Below, one piece after another: positions 1 through 8,454 of a stretch of 64,000 nucleotides of DNA. The DNA comes from Deferrivibrio essentukiensis (GTDB taxonomy: Bacteria; Chrysiogenota; Deferribacteres; Deferribacterales; Deferrivibrionaceae). The DNA lies in assembly GCF_020480685.1 (NCBI RefSeq), contig NZ_JAJAFU010000001.1, positions 160,695 through 224,694 on the forward strand. The letters are read 5' to 3'. The position numbers and the translations under genes are program-made. Numbering within the stretch: the stretch's first letter is position 1; every line of letters starts with the position of its first letter. Under the pieces are notes generated by a model that saw nothing but the letters and a program-made list of their open reading frames with translations, searched no databases and was not told the DNA's origin.

Positions 1-1
1 A

Positions 2-157
2 AAGCCATTAATTAAATTGACTGCAAAAAGGGTCAAAAATGGCGATTGGAAAGAATATATTGCCGGCCCTCCAAAAAACTACAGAAAATGGGCTTTAACC
101 TTATTACTGATTCTGATTAACTTTATTATTTTGATTGAAGTTTTTGCCCACTCCTAA
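2..157 (+). CDS. C-terminal end of an unidentified membrane protein (partial)
   Basis: Only this frame is open from the window edge, giving about 51 residues before a TAA at 155-157. A basic, polar stretch (KNGDWKEY, PPKNYRKW) is followed by a hydrophobic run of about 20 residues (LLLILINFIILIEV) ending in FAHS. That looks like the last transmembrane helix of an inner-membrane protein. The last 32 bases overlap the 3' end of the convergent MFS gene. The family is not recognisable from this fragment. A chance open frame of this length is possible in AT-rich DNA. Confidence 0.45.
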   Translation, partial: KPLIKLTAKRVKNGDWKEYIAGPPKNYRKWALTLLLILINFIILIEVFAHS

Positions 158-1301
158 ATTTTTCCATTGGTAGCAGGATGATAGCTGCCAAAATCACTGA
201 AAAGAACGCGATTATGATAGATATGTTAAAGTTTCCATAAATGTCGGCAAGGTAACCTGCGATAACAGGGCTAATTATTTGCCCTATCCCAAAAAGTATA
301 GTCAAATCTCCAATTACTTTGTTTGAAGCTTGAGGTGATATCTCCCTGCCGTAACTTAGCGTCATAGCAACAATTCCTAAAAATGTTCCTCCAAAGCCGA
401 TAGCACTGATGATATAGCCAAAAGTATTTGGTATCATTAGAGGGAGTATTATTGCAACACTCTGGATTAAAAAAGCTGTAATTAAAGATTTGTGGGCACC
501 AAATTTATTTGATATTTTAGGCCAAATCAGTGTGGTAACAGCAGCAGATATTCCGATTAATATCCATGAAACATTTGCAGCGTAAATAGAGTTAAGTGTT
601 TTTGTCAGTATGCTTACAATAAATGTTGCGGTAATTATGTAACCAAAACCTTCTAAAAAATATGAGATATATAATTTCCTAATCATAGGGTTTTTATCAT
701 TTGATGCTGTTGTTGATAGATTATGTTGTAGTTCAACCTTTTTAACGGCAGTCCAACCAAAGTAAAATGGTATAATACTTAATACAGAAAGCCCTAACCA
801 TATTTGGTCAGCAGTTAGTATTGTGCTAAGGGCTGGGACTGCTATGCCTGTCAGTGCAATCCCTGTCCCTACACCACAAAACATCCAACCTGAAATATGG
901 GATTTTCCAAGCAAGGCAAGACTCTGAAGAACAAAAGCTACCCCAAGTACATTTAGGAATCCGCTGGCAATGCCTATGATAAATCTCCAAAAATACCATG
1001 AAAATATAGTGTGTGAAAAGGCCATTGCCGCAGTTGACAATATGCATATTATCAAGCTGACTTTATATATTGCATACTGAGTATTATTATTTTTAACATA
1101 CTTTGAAAGTATTGCACCTAAGAGATAACCAAGGTAATTTATTGAGGCTATATTTCCTGCAATGGTATTTGAAAAGCCGTAGTTTGACTGCATGATTGGC
1201 AAGATAGGTGTGAATGCAAATCTTCCTACAGCCATTGCAAGAAACAGTGCAAAAAAACCGCCAAATACAATTTTGTAAGGTTCTTTTAAGTTGTTGGACA
1301 T
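126..1301 (-). CDS. MFS transporter, YbfB/YjiJ type
   Basis: 391 residues, almost entirely hydrophobic, with the spacing of a 12-helix major facilitator. The N-terminus (FGGFFALFLAMAVGRFAFTPILP) carries the GRFxYTPxLP-like signature of the YbfB/YjiJ subgroup of MFS exporters, whose substrates are mostly unknown. Length is normal for the family. The ATG at 1301 is the first codon of the frame and is followed by a typical short cytoplasmic leader. The gene is monocistronic and divergent from groES. The roughly 120 bases between the two starts must hold both promoters. Substrate and direction of transport cannot be inferred. Family assignment is good from the N-terminal signature. Confidence 0.8.
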   Translation of the reverse strand: MSNNLKEPYKIVFGGFFALFLAMAVGRFAFTPILPIMQSNYGFSNTIAGNIASINYLGYLLGAILSKYVKNNNTQYAIYKVSLIICILSTAAMAFSHTIFSWYFWRFIIGIASGFLNVLGVAFVLQSLALLGKSHISGWMFCGVGTGIALTGIAVPALSTILTADQIWLGLSVLSIIPFYFGWTAVKKVELQHNLSTTASNDKNPMIRKLYISYFLEGFGYIITATFIVSILTKTLNSIYAANVSWILIGISAAVTTLIWPKISNKFGAHKSLITAFLIQSVAIILPLMIPNTFGYIISAIGFGGTFLGIVAMTLSYGREISPQASNKVIGDLTILFGIGQIISPVIAGYLADIYGNFNISIIIAFFSVILAAIILLPMEKFRSGQKLQSK

Positions 1302-1368
1302 GATAAATTGTATCTAAAAAATATAAAATTGCAAAAGTAAAATTGAGAAAATGAAATAAAAAAAACTC

Positions 1369-1397
1369 TTGATTTTTTCGACTGTAATTTATATATA
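1369..1397 (+). promoter_or_regulatory. Probable sigma-70-type promoter of groESL
   Basis: TTGATT at 1369-1374 and TATATA at 1392-1397, separated by 17 bases. The predicted start site near 1404 lies directly before the CIRCE operator, which is the expected arrangement for HrcA control. Seen by eye only. Confidence 0.6.
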
Positions 1398-1406
1398 TAA
1401 GTACTG

Positions 1407-1433
1407 TTAGCACTCGGTATAGATGACTGCTAA
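1407..1433 (+). promoter_or_regulatory. CIRCE operator (HrcA-binding site) of groESL
   Basis: TTAGCACTC, a 9-base spacer, then GACTGCTAA. This matches the CIRCE consensus (TTAGCACTC-N9-GAGTGCTAA) at 17 of 18 arm positions; the right arm has C for G at its third base. CIRCE is the target of the heat-shock repressor HrcA, so groESL is very likely HrcA-controlled. An ATG at 1423 sits inside the element and should not be taken as the groES start. Confidence 0.93.
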
Positions 1434-1467
1434 TAACATTAATATAAATAATATCAAGGAGGTCAAA

Positions 1468-1758
1468 ATGGCAAACATTAAGCCACTTCAGGACAGAGTA
1501 CTTGTTAAACGTATTGAAGCTGAAGAGAAAACAGCTTCAGGAATTATTATCCCTGATACTGCAAAGGAAAAACCACAAGAAGGTGAAGTTATCGCTGTTG
1601 GTCCGGGAAAAGTGTTGGACAACGGGACCAAGGTCGAGCTTACTGTAAAAGTAGGTGACAAGGTTCTTTTCAGCAAATATGCCGGTACAGATGTTAAGAT
1701 TGACGGCGTTGAATATCTCATTATGAGAGAAGATGATATCTTAGGAATTATTGGATAA
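1468..1758 (+). CDS. groES: Co-chaperonin GroES
   Basis: 96 residues. GroES forms the heptameric lid of the GroEL folding chamber in the cytoplasm. The sequence opens with [12 protein letters not shown] and contains the mobile-loop region ([18 protein letters not shown]) and the closing DILGIIG, all typical. The start is the ATG at 1468, six bases after a strong AAGGAGG. An upstream in-frame ATG at 1423 lies within the CIRCE operator and has no ribosome site. It is followed by groEL after 25 bases, so the two form the usual bicistronic heat-shock operon. Confidence 0.98.
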   Translation: MANIKPLQDRVLVKRIEAEEKTASGIIIPDTAKEKPQEGEVIAVGPGKVLDNGTKVELTVKVGDKVLFSKYAGTDVKIDGVEYLIMREDDILGIIG

Positions 1759-1780
1759 TTAATAATATTAAGGAGGATAG

Positions 1781-3415
<1,635 letters not shown>

Positions 3416-3424
3416 AAAATATAT

Positions 3425-3452
3425 AAAGCCGACCTTTGGGTCGGCTTTTTTG
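3425..3452 (+). terminator. Rho-independent terminator of groESL
   Basis: Perfect 10-bp stem AAAGCCGACC / GGTCGGCTTT with a TTTG loop, running into TTTTTTG. It separates groEL from the next gene, so the downstream frame needs its own promoter. Confidence 0.93.
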
Positions 3453-3462
3453 TTGCCTGCTG

Positions 3463-3490
3463 TTGACAATAATGGTATCTAAGTTAAAAT
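3463..3490 (+). promoter_or_regulatory. Possible promoter for the CxxC/PAS-like gene
   Basis: TTGACA at 3463-3468 and TAAAAT at 3485-3490, 16 bases apart. If used, transcription would begin almost at the ATGs near 3496-3499, giving a leaderless or nearly leaderless mRNA. That fits the absence of a ribosome site there, but the call is tentative. Confidence 0.35.
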
Positions 3491-3495
3491 ATGAT

Positions 3496-3993
3496 ATGAT
3501 GGAAACTTATATATTGGACAGACTCAATAATATAGTGGCAACAGAAAATGTCAAATATAATATAGTAGGTGTAAATTATTTTGACTTTTCATATGACGAA
3601 GTTCTTGTAAATATTCTTAAAGATATATTTGATAAAGTTAGAATAAATGAAAAAACGTTTTCAATTACGTATCGGTGCGACAATGACGATTATGTTCGAT
3701 ATTTTAAGTTAAATATTATTCCGATGAAAAATCAAATGATTAAATTGGAGCATATTTTAACCAAGCAAACAAAAAGAAAGACAAGCTTAAAAAACTTTAG
3801 TCGTTCTTCAAAAAATTACAAGATGTGTGCATGGTGTAACAAAATTTTACATAATGGCAAATATATAGAAATTGAACATGCAATAAACGAACTTAATATT
3901 TTTGACGATGAAGGGATTCCTTCTTTTACCCATGGCATATGTGAGTCCTGTATATCGAAAATTGACAGAGAGTTAACCTCTTATGAATTATAA
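3496..3993 (+). CDS. PAS-like protein with C-terminal CxxC...CxxC module, function unknown
   Basis: 165 residues from the ATG at 3496 (start uncertain: ATGs at 3472 and 3499 are in frame and none has a clear ribosome site). The N-terminal two thirds read as a small alpha/beta sensor-like domain. The C-terminal 50 residues carry CAWCNKIL ... FTHGICESC. This paired-cysteine pattern is often found at the end of PAS sensor proteins of delta-proteobacteria and relatives, where it reads CxxCKKIRD ... FSHGICPxC. The four cysteines probably bind a metal or act in redox sensing. No output domain is present, so it may signal by protein contact. It stands alone between the groEL terminator and a convergent permease. 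Confidence 0.6.
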   Translation: MMETYILDRLNNIVATENVKYNIVGVNYFDFSYDEVLVNILKDIFDKVRINEKTFSITYRCDNDDYVRYFKLNIIPMKNQMIKLEHILTKQTKRKTSLKNFSRSSKNYKMCAWCNKILHNGKYIEIEHAINELNIFDDEGIPSFTHGICESCISKIDRELTSYEL

Positions 3994-4003
3994 TTATCCT
4001 TTA

Positions 4004-4918
4004 TTATAAAATCGATATCCAAAAAACAAAAGAAAATATAGAAAGTGCACTACTTAATATTATTACGCTACTTGCCAAATCTTTATCACCACCCATTTCG
4101 GAAGCTAAAATATAGTTGACCGTTGCAGCAGGGGAAGAAAGCATCACTACCAATATTTTTGATGCAAATGTCATTGAATTTGAAGAAATCTTCAGCAGGG
4201 TAAGTGCAATTAATGGCAGTATAATAAGTTTTAGAAAAACATTAAATGATATAATTGCAATATTACCTTTTACCTTTTTAAAATCAAGAGTTGCCCCGAT
4301 ACTGAAAAGTGCGAGTGGAAGTGTGACATTGCTCATTAATTCAAGAGATTTATTTATAAATATTGGAATTTTTATGGATAAAACAGAAAACAGTATCCCT
4401 AAAATACACGCAACAGCCAAAGGATTAAAGAGCGTATTTTTGATAAATGTTTTTAAATTCATTTTTGAGTTTGAGGTAAGTGTCAAACTTATTACCGACA
4501 TCAAATTGACTAAAGGCACGATAAAAGCCATAAGTATACTTGCAATTGTAAGTCCCTTATCCCCAAATGCATAGTAACATACGGGAAGACCCATATATGC
4601 GTAGTTTGCCCTGAAACTATTCATTGCAAATGTGCCGATGGAAGATTTCTTAAATTTAAAGATTTTGCCTAAGACAAAACTTATGACAAACATTGCAATT
4701 ATGGTTAATCCCATTATTGTAAGTAGATATGATAGGGAATAACTTTTAATATTTGCATTTCCAATTTTATAAAAAAGTAAAACGGGCAATAGAAAATAAA
4801 AGATAAGTTTGTTTGCTACAGATATAAAATGCTGATCGAAAAATTTTAATTTATAAAGAATGTTTCCTGTTGCCAAAACAATAAATATTGGTAAAACTAA
4901 AAAAAGAATATCAATCAT
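4004..4918 (-). CDS. AEC-family permease
   Basis: 304 residues, hydrophobic throughout with about ten membrane segments. Features include the N-terminal LPIFIVLATGNILYK and the ANYAYMGLPVCYYAFG region. These match the auxin-efflux-carrier (AEC) transporter family, which includes malate and other organic-anion carriers. Substrate cannot be told from sequence. It is divergent from the molybdopterin oxidoreductase at 4953 with only 34 bases between the starts, which suggests shared or overlapping promoters. Its 3' end meets the CxxC/PAS-like gene 10 bases away. Confidence 0.85.
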   Translation of the reverse strand: MIDILFLVLPIFIVLATGNILYKLKFFDQHFISVANKLIFYFLLPVLLFYKIGNANIKSYSLSYLLTIMGLTIIAMFVISFVLGKIFKFKKSSIGTFAMNSFRANYAYMGLPVCYYAFGDKGLTIASILMAFIVPLVNLMSVISLTLTSNSKMNLKTFIKNTLFNPLAVACILGILFSVLSIKIPIFINKSLELMSNVTLPLALFSIGATLDFKKVKGNIAIISFNVFLKLIILPLIALTLLKISSNSMTFASKILVVMLSSPAATVNYILASEMGGDKDLASSVIILSSALSIFSFVFWISIL

Positions 4919-4952
4919 TGCTTTTTATATTATAAAATTTAAGGAATTGTAA

Positions 4953-6599
4953 ATGAAATATTTTTGTTCCAAAGATTGCCCTGATGGATGCAGCTTTGAA
5001 ATTTTAGAAGATGGTAGTTTTAGTCCTCTGTCAAACTCATTTGATAAGTATCCTTTTTTCTGCAGTAAATTGAGGAAATTCTACAAAAGAGAGTTAGAAA
5101 AGGCAGCCTGTTTTTACAAAGAAAAAAATGTCAAGATTGAATGTGACCACAATACCGCAATTGACAAAATGTCGGAAATGTTAAACACCTCAAAAAAAGT
5201 ATTGTATTTAAGAGGCTCCGGTAGCCTTGGCTATAAAATGAAATATTGGGACTACTTTTTTACTAAATTTGATAGCTGCTATTTTGTGTCAGATAATCCT
5301 TGTGATGAAACTGGAATAGTTGCTCATGAGGAAGATTTTGGAGTATGCATAAATCCTGATATAGAGAATCTAAAGGATGTAGACACAGTTATAATCTTTG
5401 GCAGAAATGCCAGAGTCACAAATCAGCACCTTTATGCATTTTTAAAAAATCTCAAAAAAGAGATAATTTACATAGACCCGATAAAAAGTGAAACAACGAA
5501 ATTGACAAGCAAATACATAAGAATTAATCCGGCTTCAGATGGTGTACTTTGTCATTATATTTTGGGAAGTTTAGGTTACATAGAAAATAAAGTTAATCTC
5601 GAGCAAGCAGTCCAAATAACAGGTATTTCTAAAGAAGATATAGAGTTTTTAAAGAGTAAGATAAAGTTAGGAAAGACAGGCTTTATTACAGGTTTTGGTC
5701 TTCAAAGATATTCCAATGGAAAGAATATTGTTCAATGGATTAATAGGCTTGCATATTATACAGGCAATATGGACAACCTTTATTATGGGAAATCATCAAG
5801 TGCCTACATTTCAGGTATTGATGTTGAAAAGAAAAATAAAATCACAATAAAGGAATTTTATGAAAAGTTAGAGGAAGATTATTTTGACCTGATTGTTATT
5901 GTTGGGGCAAATCCTATTGTAACTTATCCTGAAACCTCTTTTTTAAGAAAATATTTAGATAAAAATAGGCTAATAGTAGTAGATACAAACATAACTGAAA
6001 CGGTTAAACTTGCCGATATTTTTATAAAAGTCGGAGGGATGTTTGCTCAAGACGACATTTTGGGGAGCTATTTTTTTGACGAAATTATTAACAGGAGAGA
6101 GAAATATTTGAATTATATTTCAGATACTGATATAGTTAAAGAGCTGTCAGATAAGCTTGGGTTTGATATAAACATAAAAAGTGTTGATGAATTAAAATAT
6201 GACAAAAAACCAATATTTAGAAAATTTAACAATAAAGATATTAAACTATTACCACCTTTTTCAGACAAAGGATTAAGGTTGATAACTAACTCTCATACCC
6301 TTTATCTCAATTCTCAGTTGGCTGACATCCCAATAAAAGAGGATTATTTGCATATTTCTGAAGAAGATGCCAAAAATAATGGGATTGGTGACGGAGAAAT
6401 TGTTGAACTTTTTAATGACCTTGGGAAACTAAGGATAAGAGCTAAAATATCGGATAAGGTTGCAAAAGGGTATATAATGATTTATAAGAGCAGAAACTAT
6501 TTCGGGGAAACACCCAATATCTTAACTAAGATGGTGCAGACAGATGCAAATATGGCTGTTTCTTACTATGATACATTTGTAAATATCAGGAGAGTGTGA
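4953..6599 (+). CDS. Short molybdopterin oxidoreductase (formate-dehydrogenase-like), cytoplasmic
   Basis: 548 residues. The N-terminus MKYFCSKDCPDGC with a further Cys at about residue 37 is a [4Fe-4S] site of the DMSO-reductase superfamily, but spaced C-x3-C-x3-C-x23-C instead of the common C-x2-C-x3-C. Molybdopterin-binding signatures follow (IFGRNARVTNQHLY; VIVGANPIVTYPETSFL; the C-terminal domain with SEEDAKNNGIGDGE and the end TDANMAVSYYDTFVNI). There is no Tat or Sec signal, so it should be cytoplasmic. At 548 residues it is shorter than typical formate dehydrogenase or nitrate reductase alpha chains. No Fe-S or flavin partner is adjacent. It overlaps the next small gene in a TGATG junction. 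The superfamily is certain; the substrate is not. Confidence 0.82.
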   Translation: MKYFCSKDCPDGCSFEILEDGSFSPLSNSFDKYPFFCSKLRKFYKRELEKAACFYKEKNVKIECDHNTAIDKMSEMLNTSKKVLYLRGSGSLGYKMKYWDYFFTKFDSCYFVSDNPCDETGIVAHEEDFGVCINPDIENLKDVDTVIIFGRNARVTNQHLYAFLKNLKKEIIYIDPIKSETTKLTSKYIRINPASDGVLCHYILGSLGYIENKVNLEQAVQITGISKEDIEFLKSKIKLGKTGFITGFGLQRYSNGKNIVQWINRLAYYTGNMDNLYYGKSSSAYISGIDVEKKNKITIKEFYEKLEEDYFDLIVIVGANPIVTYPETSFLRKYLDKNRLIVVDTNITETVKLADIFIKVGGMFAQDDILGSYFFDEIINRREKYLNYISDTDIVKELSDKLGFDINIKSVDELKYDKKPIFRKFNNKDIKLLPPFSDKGLRLITNSHTLYLNSQLADIPIKEDYLHISEEDAKNNGIGDGEIVELFNDLGKLRIRAKISDKVAKGYIMIYKSRNYFGETPNILTKMVQTDANMAVSYYDTFVNIRRV

Positions 6600-6844
6600 T
6601 GAAAAGATTTAACAAGTATTTTGGCGGCGAATATATGAAATATTGGTATGTAGCTTTTTTTATAGTTTTGTCTTTTATGGTGTTTGACTTCTATAATGAC
6701 AGGTCAGTTGAGGCTTACAAACTGACTATTTATGACAACAGTGGAAATGTAGTTGAGGTTAAAAACATAAGCAGGCTTGAACTATCAAGAAGTAACCTTA
6801 ACTTGCCTATTACCAAGGCTTTTGAGCCGATTAAAAAGTTTTAA
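6599..6844 (+). CDS. Small single-span membrane protein, unknown function
   Basis: 81 residues, translationally coupled to the oxidoreductase through the overlap TGATG (a GTG at 6596 is also in frame). After a short basic N-terminus there is one hydrophobic segment (YWYVAFFIVLSFMVFDFY, about residues 15-34). A polar C-terminal domain with several predicted beta stretches (YKLTIYDNSGNVVEVKNISRL) follows. It could be a membrane anchor or a periplasm-facing domain; no cysteines or haem motifs are seen. I do not recognise a family. The coupling suggests a partner role for the upstream enzyme, but that is inference. It lies 18 bases before ahcY and may share its transcript. Confidence 0.65.
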   Translation: MKRFNKYFGGEYMKYWYVAFFIVLSFMVFDFYNDRSVEAYKLTIYDNSGNVVEVKNISRLELSRSNLNLPITKAFEPIKKF

Positions 6845-6862
6845 AATAGATTGGAGGAATTG

Positions 6863-8263
6863 ATGGATTTCAAAGTAAAAGATTTAAATTTAGCTGATTG
6901 GGGTCGTAAAGAGATAGAGATAGCTGAGCACGAGATGCCAGGCCTTATGGCAATCAGGGAGAAATACAGTGCCGAAAAGCCGTTAAAGGGTGTACGGATA
7001 ACCGGCTCACTGCATATGACTATTCAGACTGCTGTACTTATTGAAACGTTAGTTGAGCTTGGAGCAGATGTAAGATGGAGCAGCTGCAATATTTTTTCTA
7101 CTCAAGACCATGCTGCAGCAGCGATTGCCAAAAGCGGTGTACCTGTATTTGCCTGGAAAGGTGAAACTTTGGAAGAGTATTGGTGGTGCCTTGAGCAGGC
7201 TTTGACATTTCCTGGTGGTAAAGGTCCTCAGCTTATTGTGGATGATGGCGGAGATGCTACATTAATGGTTCATCTTGGTGTAAAGGCAGAGAAAGATCCT
7301 TCTGTCCTTGATAAAGAGACGCACGGTGAAGATGAAAAGGAACTGATCAAAAGGTTAAAAATAATTTTAAAAGAGAGTCCTGGTAAGTTCACAGAAATGA
7401 TAAAAGAGCTTAAAGGTGTTTCTGAGGAAACTACGACTGGTGTCCACAGACTTTATCAAATGATGCAAAAAGGTGAGCTTTTAATTCCCGCAATAAATGT
7501 AAATGATTCAGTTACTAAATCAAAATTTGACAATCTTTATGGCTGCAGGGAGTCATTGATTGACGGTATAAAAAGAGCAACTGATGTGATGATAGCAGGA
7601 AAAGTTGCCGTTGTTTGCGGTTATGGGGATGTGGGCAAGGGTTCTGCTCAATCTTTGAGGGGCCAAGGTGCAAGGGTTATAGTAACGGAGATTGACCCAA
7701 TTTGCGCCCTTCAAGCTGCAATGGAGGGGTATGAGGTAAAAACTGTTGAAGATACTCTTGGTATTGGAGATATATATGTGACTACTACCGGTAACAGGGA
7801 TGTTATCAGAATAGAGCACATGGAAAAGATGAAAGACCAGGCAATAGTGTGTAATATTGGACACTTTGATAACGAAATTCAGGTAGACAAATTAAATAAT
7901 TACCCAGGGATAAAAAAGGTAAACATAAAACCACAGGTGGATAAATATATTTTTCCTGACGGACATGAAATATTCCTGCTTGCAGAAGGCAGACTTGTAA
8001 ATCTTGGTTGTGCTACCGGTCACCCATCATTTGTAATGTCCAACAGCTTTGCCAATCAGGTGCTTGCACAGATAGATTTGTGGAAAAACAGAGATAAATA
8101 CAAACCAGGTGTGTATGTACTGCCGAAGAAACTTGATGAAGAGGTTGCAAGACTTCATTTGGAAAAAATCGGAGTCAAGCTTACAAGGCTTACTCCTGAG
8201 CAGGCAGAGTACATAGGTGTACCTGTTGAAGGGCCATATAAACCTGACCACTACAGATATTAA
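6863..8263 (+). CDS. ahcY: Adenosylhomocysteinase
   Basis: 466 residues. It hydrolyses S-adenosylhomocysteine to adenosine and homocysteine in the methyl cycle. Seen: the substrate-domain motifs ([30 protein letters not shown]), the NAD-binding [18 protein letters not shown] at about residue 252, [13 protein letters not shown] [10 protein letters not shown], and the conserved C-terminus ending KPDHYRY. The start is the ATG at 6863 with GGAGGA just before it; a TTG at 6851 would overlap that ribosome site and is rejected. Length fits the family. It ends in a strong hairpin terminator. Placement after the molybdoenzyme pair may be incidental. Confidence 0.98.
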   Translation: MDFKVKDLNLADWGRKEIEIAEHEMPGLMAIREKYSAEKPLKGVRITGSLHMTIQTAVLIETLVELGADVRWSSCNIFSTQDHAAAAIAKSGVPVFAWKGETLEEYWWCLEQALTFPGGKGPQLIVDDGGDATLMVHLGVKAEKDPSVLDKETHGEDEKELIKRLKIILKESPGKFTEMIKELKGVSEETTTGVHRLYQMMQKGELLIPAINVNDSVTKSKFDNLYGCRESLIDGIKRATDVMIAGKVAVVCGYGDVGKGSAQSLRGQGARVIVTEIDPICALQAAMEGYEVKTVEDTLGIGDIYVTTTGNRDVIRIEHMEKMKDQAIVCNIGHFDNEIQVDKLNNYPGIKKVNIKPQVDKYIFPDGHEIFLLAEGRLVNLGCATGHPSFVMSNSFANQVLAQIDLWKNRDKYKPGVYVLPKKLDEEVARLHLEKIGVKLTRLTPEQAEYIGVPVEGPYKPDHYRY

Positions 8264-8265
8264 AT

Positions 8266-8293
8266 AAAAAAGGGGAATTACTTCCCCTTTTTT
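8266..8293 (+). terminator. Terminator of ahcY, probably bidirectional
   Basis: AAAAAAGGGGAA / TTCCCCTTTTTT stem with a TTAC loop, T-rich on both strands. On the minus strand it overlaps the lysine-rich end and stop codon of the candidate selenoprotein frame, which it would also terminate. Confidence 0.9.
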
Positions 8294-8436
8294 TTATCTT
8301 TCTTTTTTGCTTCCTTTTTGTATCGATCCTCGATACTGCATGAATCGGTAGCTCAGCCGCCACCTTTGAAAAGGCTTAAAACAATTATCAAGCCTATAAA
8401 TAGGATAAGGCCGATATACTCACTGTATTGGCTCAA
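8278..8436 (-). CDS. Candidate 52-residue membrane selenoprotein (in-frame TGA at codon 28)
   Basis: Seen: a perfect AAGGAGG (8448-8442, minus strand) five bases before a TTG start at 8436. The frame runs 27 codons to TGA (8355-8353), then 24 more sense codons to TAA at 8280-8278. Read through the TGA as selenocysteine (U), the product has one membrane helix (about residues 8-23, YIGLILFIGLIIVLSLF). Then come KGGGUATDSC and a highly charged tail (EDRYKKEAKKKDKKKGK). A 7-bp hairpin with a GGA loop starts 16 bases after the TGA, where bacterial SECIS elements sit. The order N-terminal helix, Gly-rich linker, U, basic tail recalls eukaryotic SelK/SelS in architecture only. U and Cys33 could form a redox pair. 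Without selenocysteine insertion this would be a 27-residue peptide. It follows the exported protein gene after 18 bases on the same strand. Confidence 0.6.
8320..8336 (-). promoter_or_regulatory. Candidate bacterial SECIS hairpin
   Basis: On the minus strand GTATCGA-GGA-TCGATAC forms a perfect 7-bp stem. The apical loop begins with G and starts 23 bases after the TGA. Bacterial SECIS elements are stem-loops just downstream of UGA with a G early in the loop, recognised by SelB; spacing of about 16-37 nt to the loop is usual. This one satisfies these rules by eye. Confidence 0.55.
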
Positions 8437-8454
8437 AATTGCCTCCTTTTGATT

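Noticed and set aside
1423..1467. N-terminal extension of GroES from the ATG at 1423
   Set aside because: That ATG is within the CIRCE operator, has no ribosome site and adds residues absent from GroES proteins; the ATG at 1468 has AAGGAGG.
4116..4574. 152-codon open frame opposite the AEC permease
   Set aside because: Antisense to a well-supported membrane protein gene; no ribosome site, and composition mirrors the gene on the other strand.
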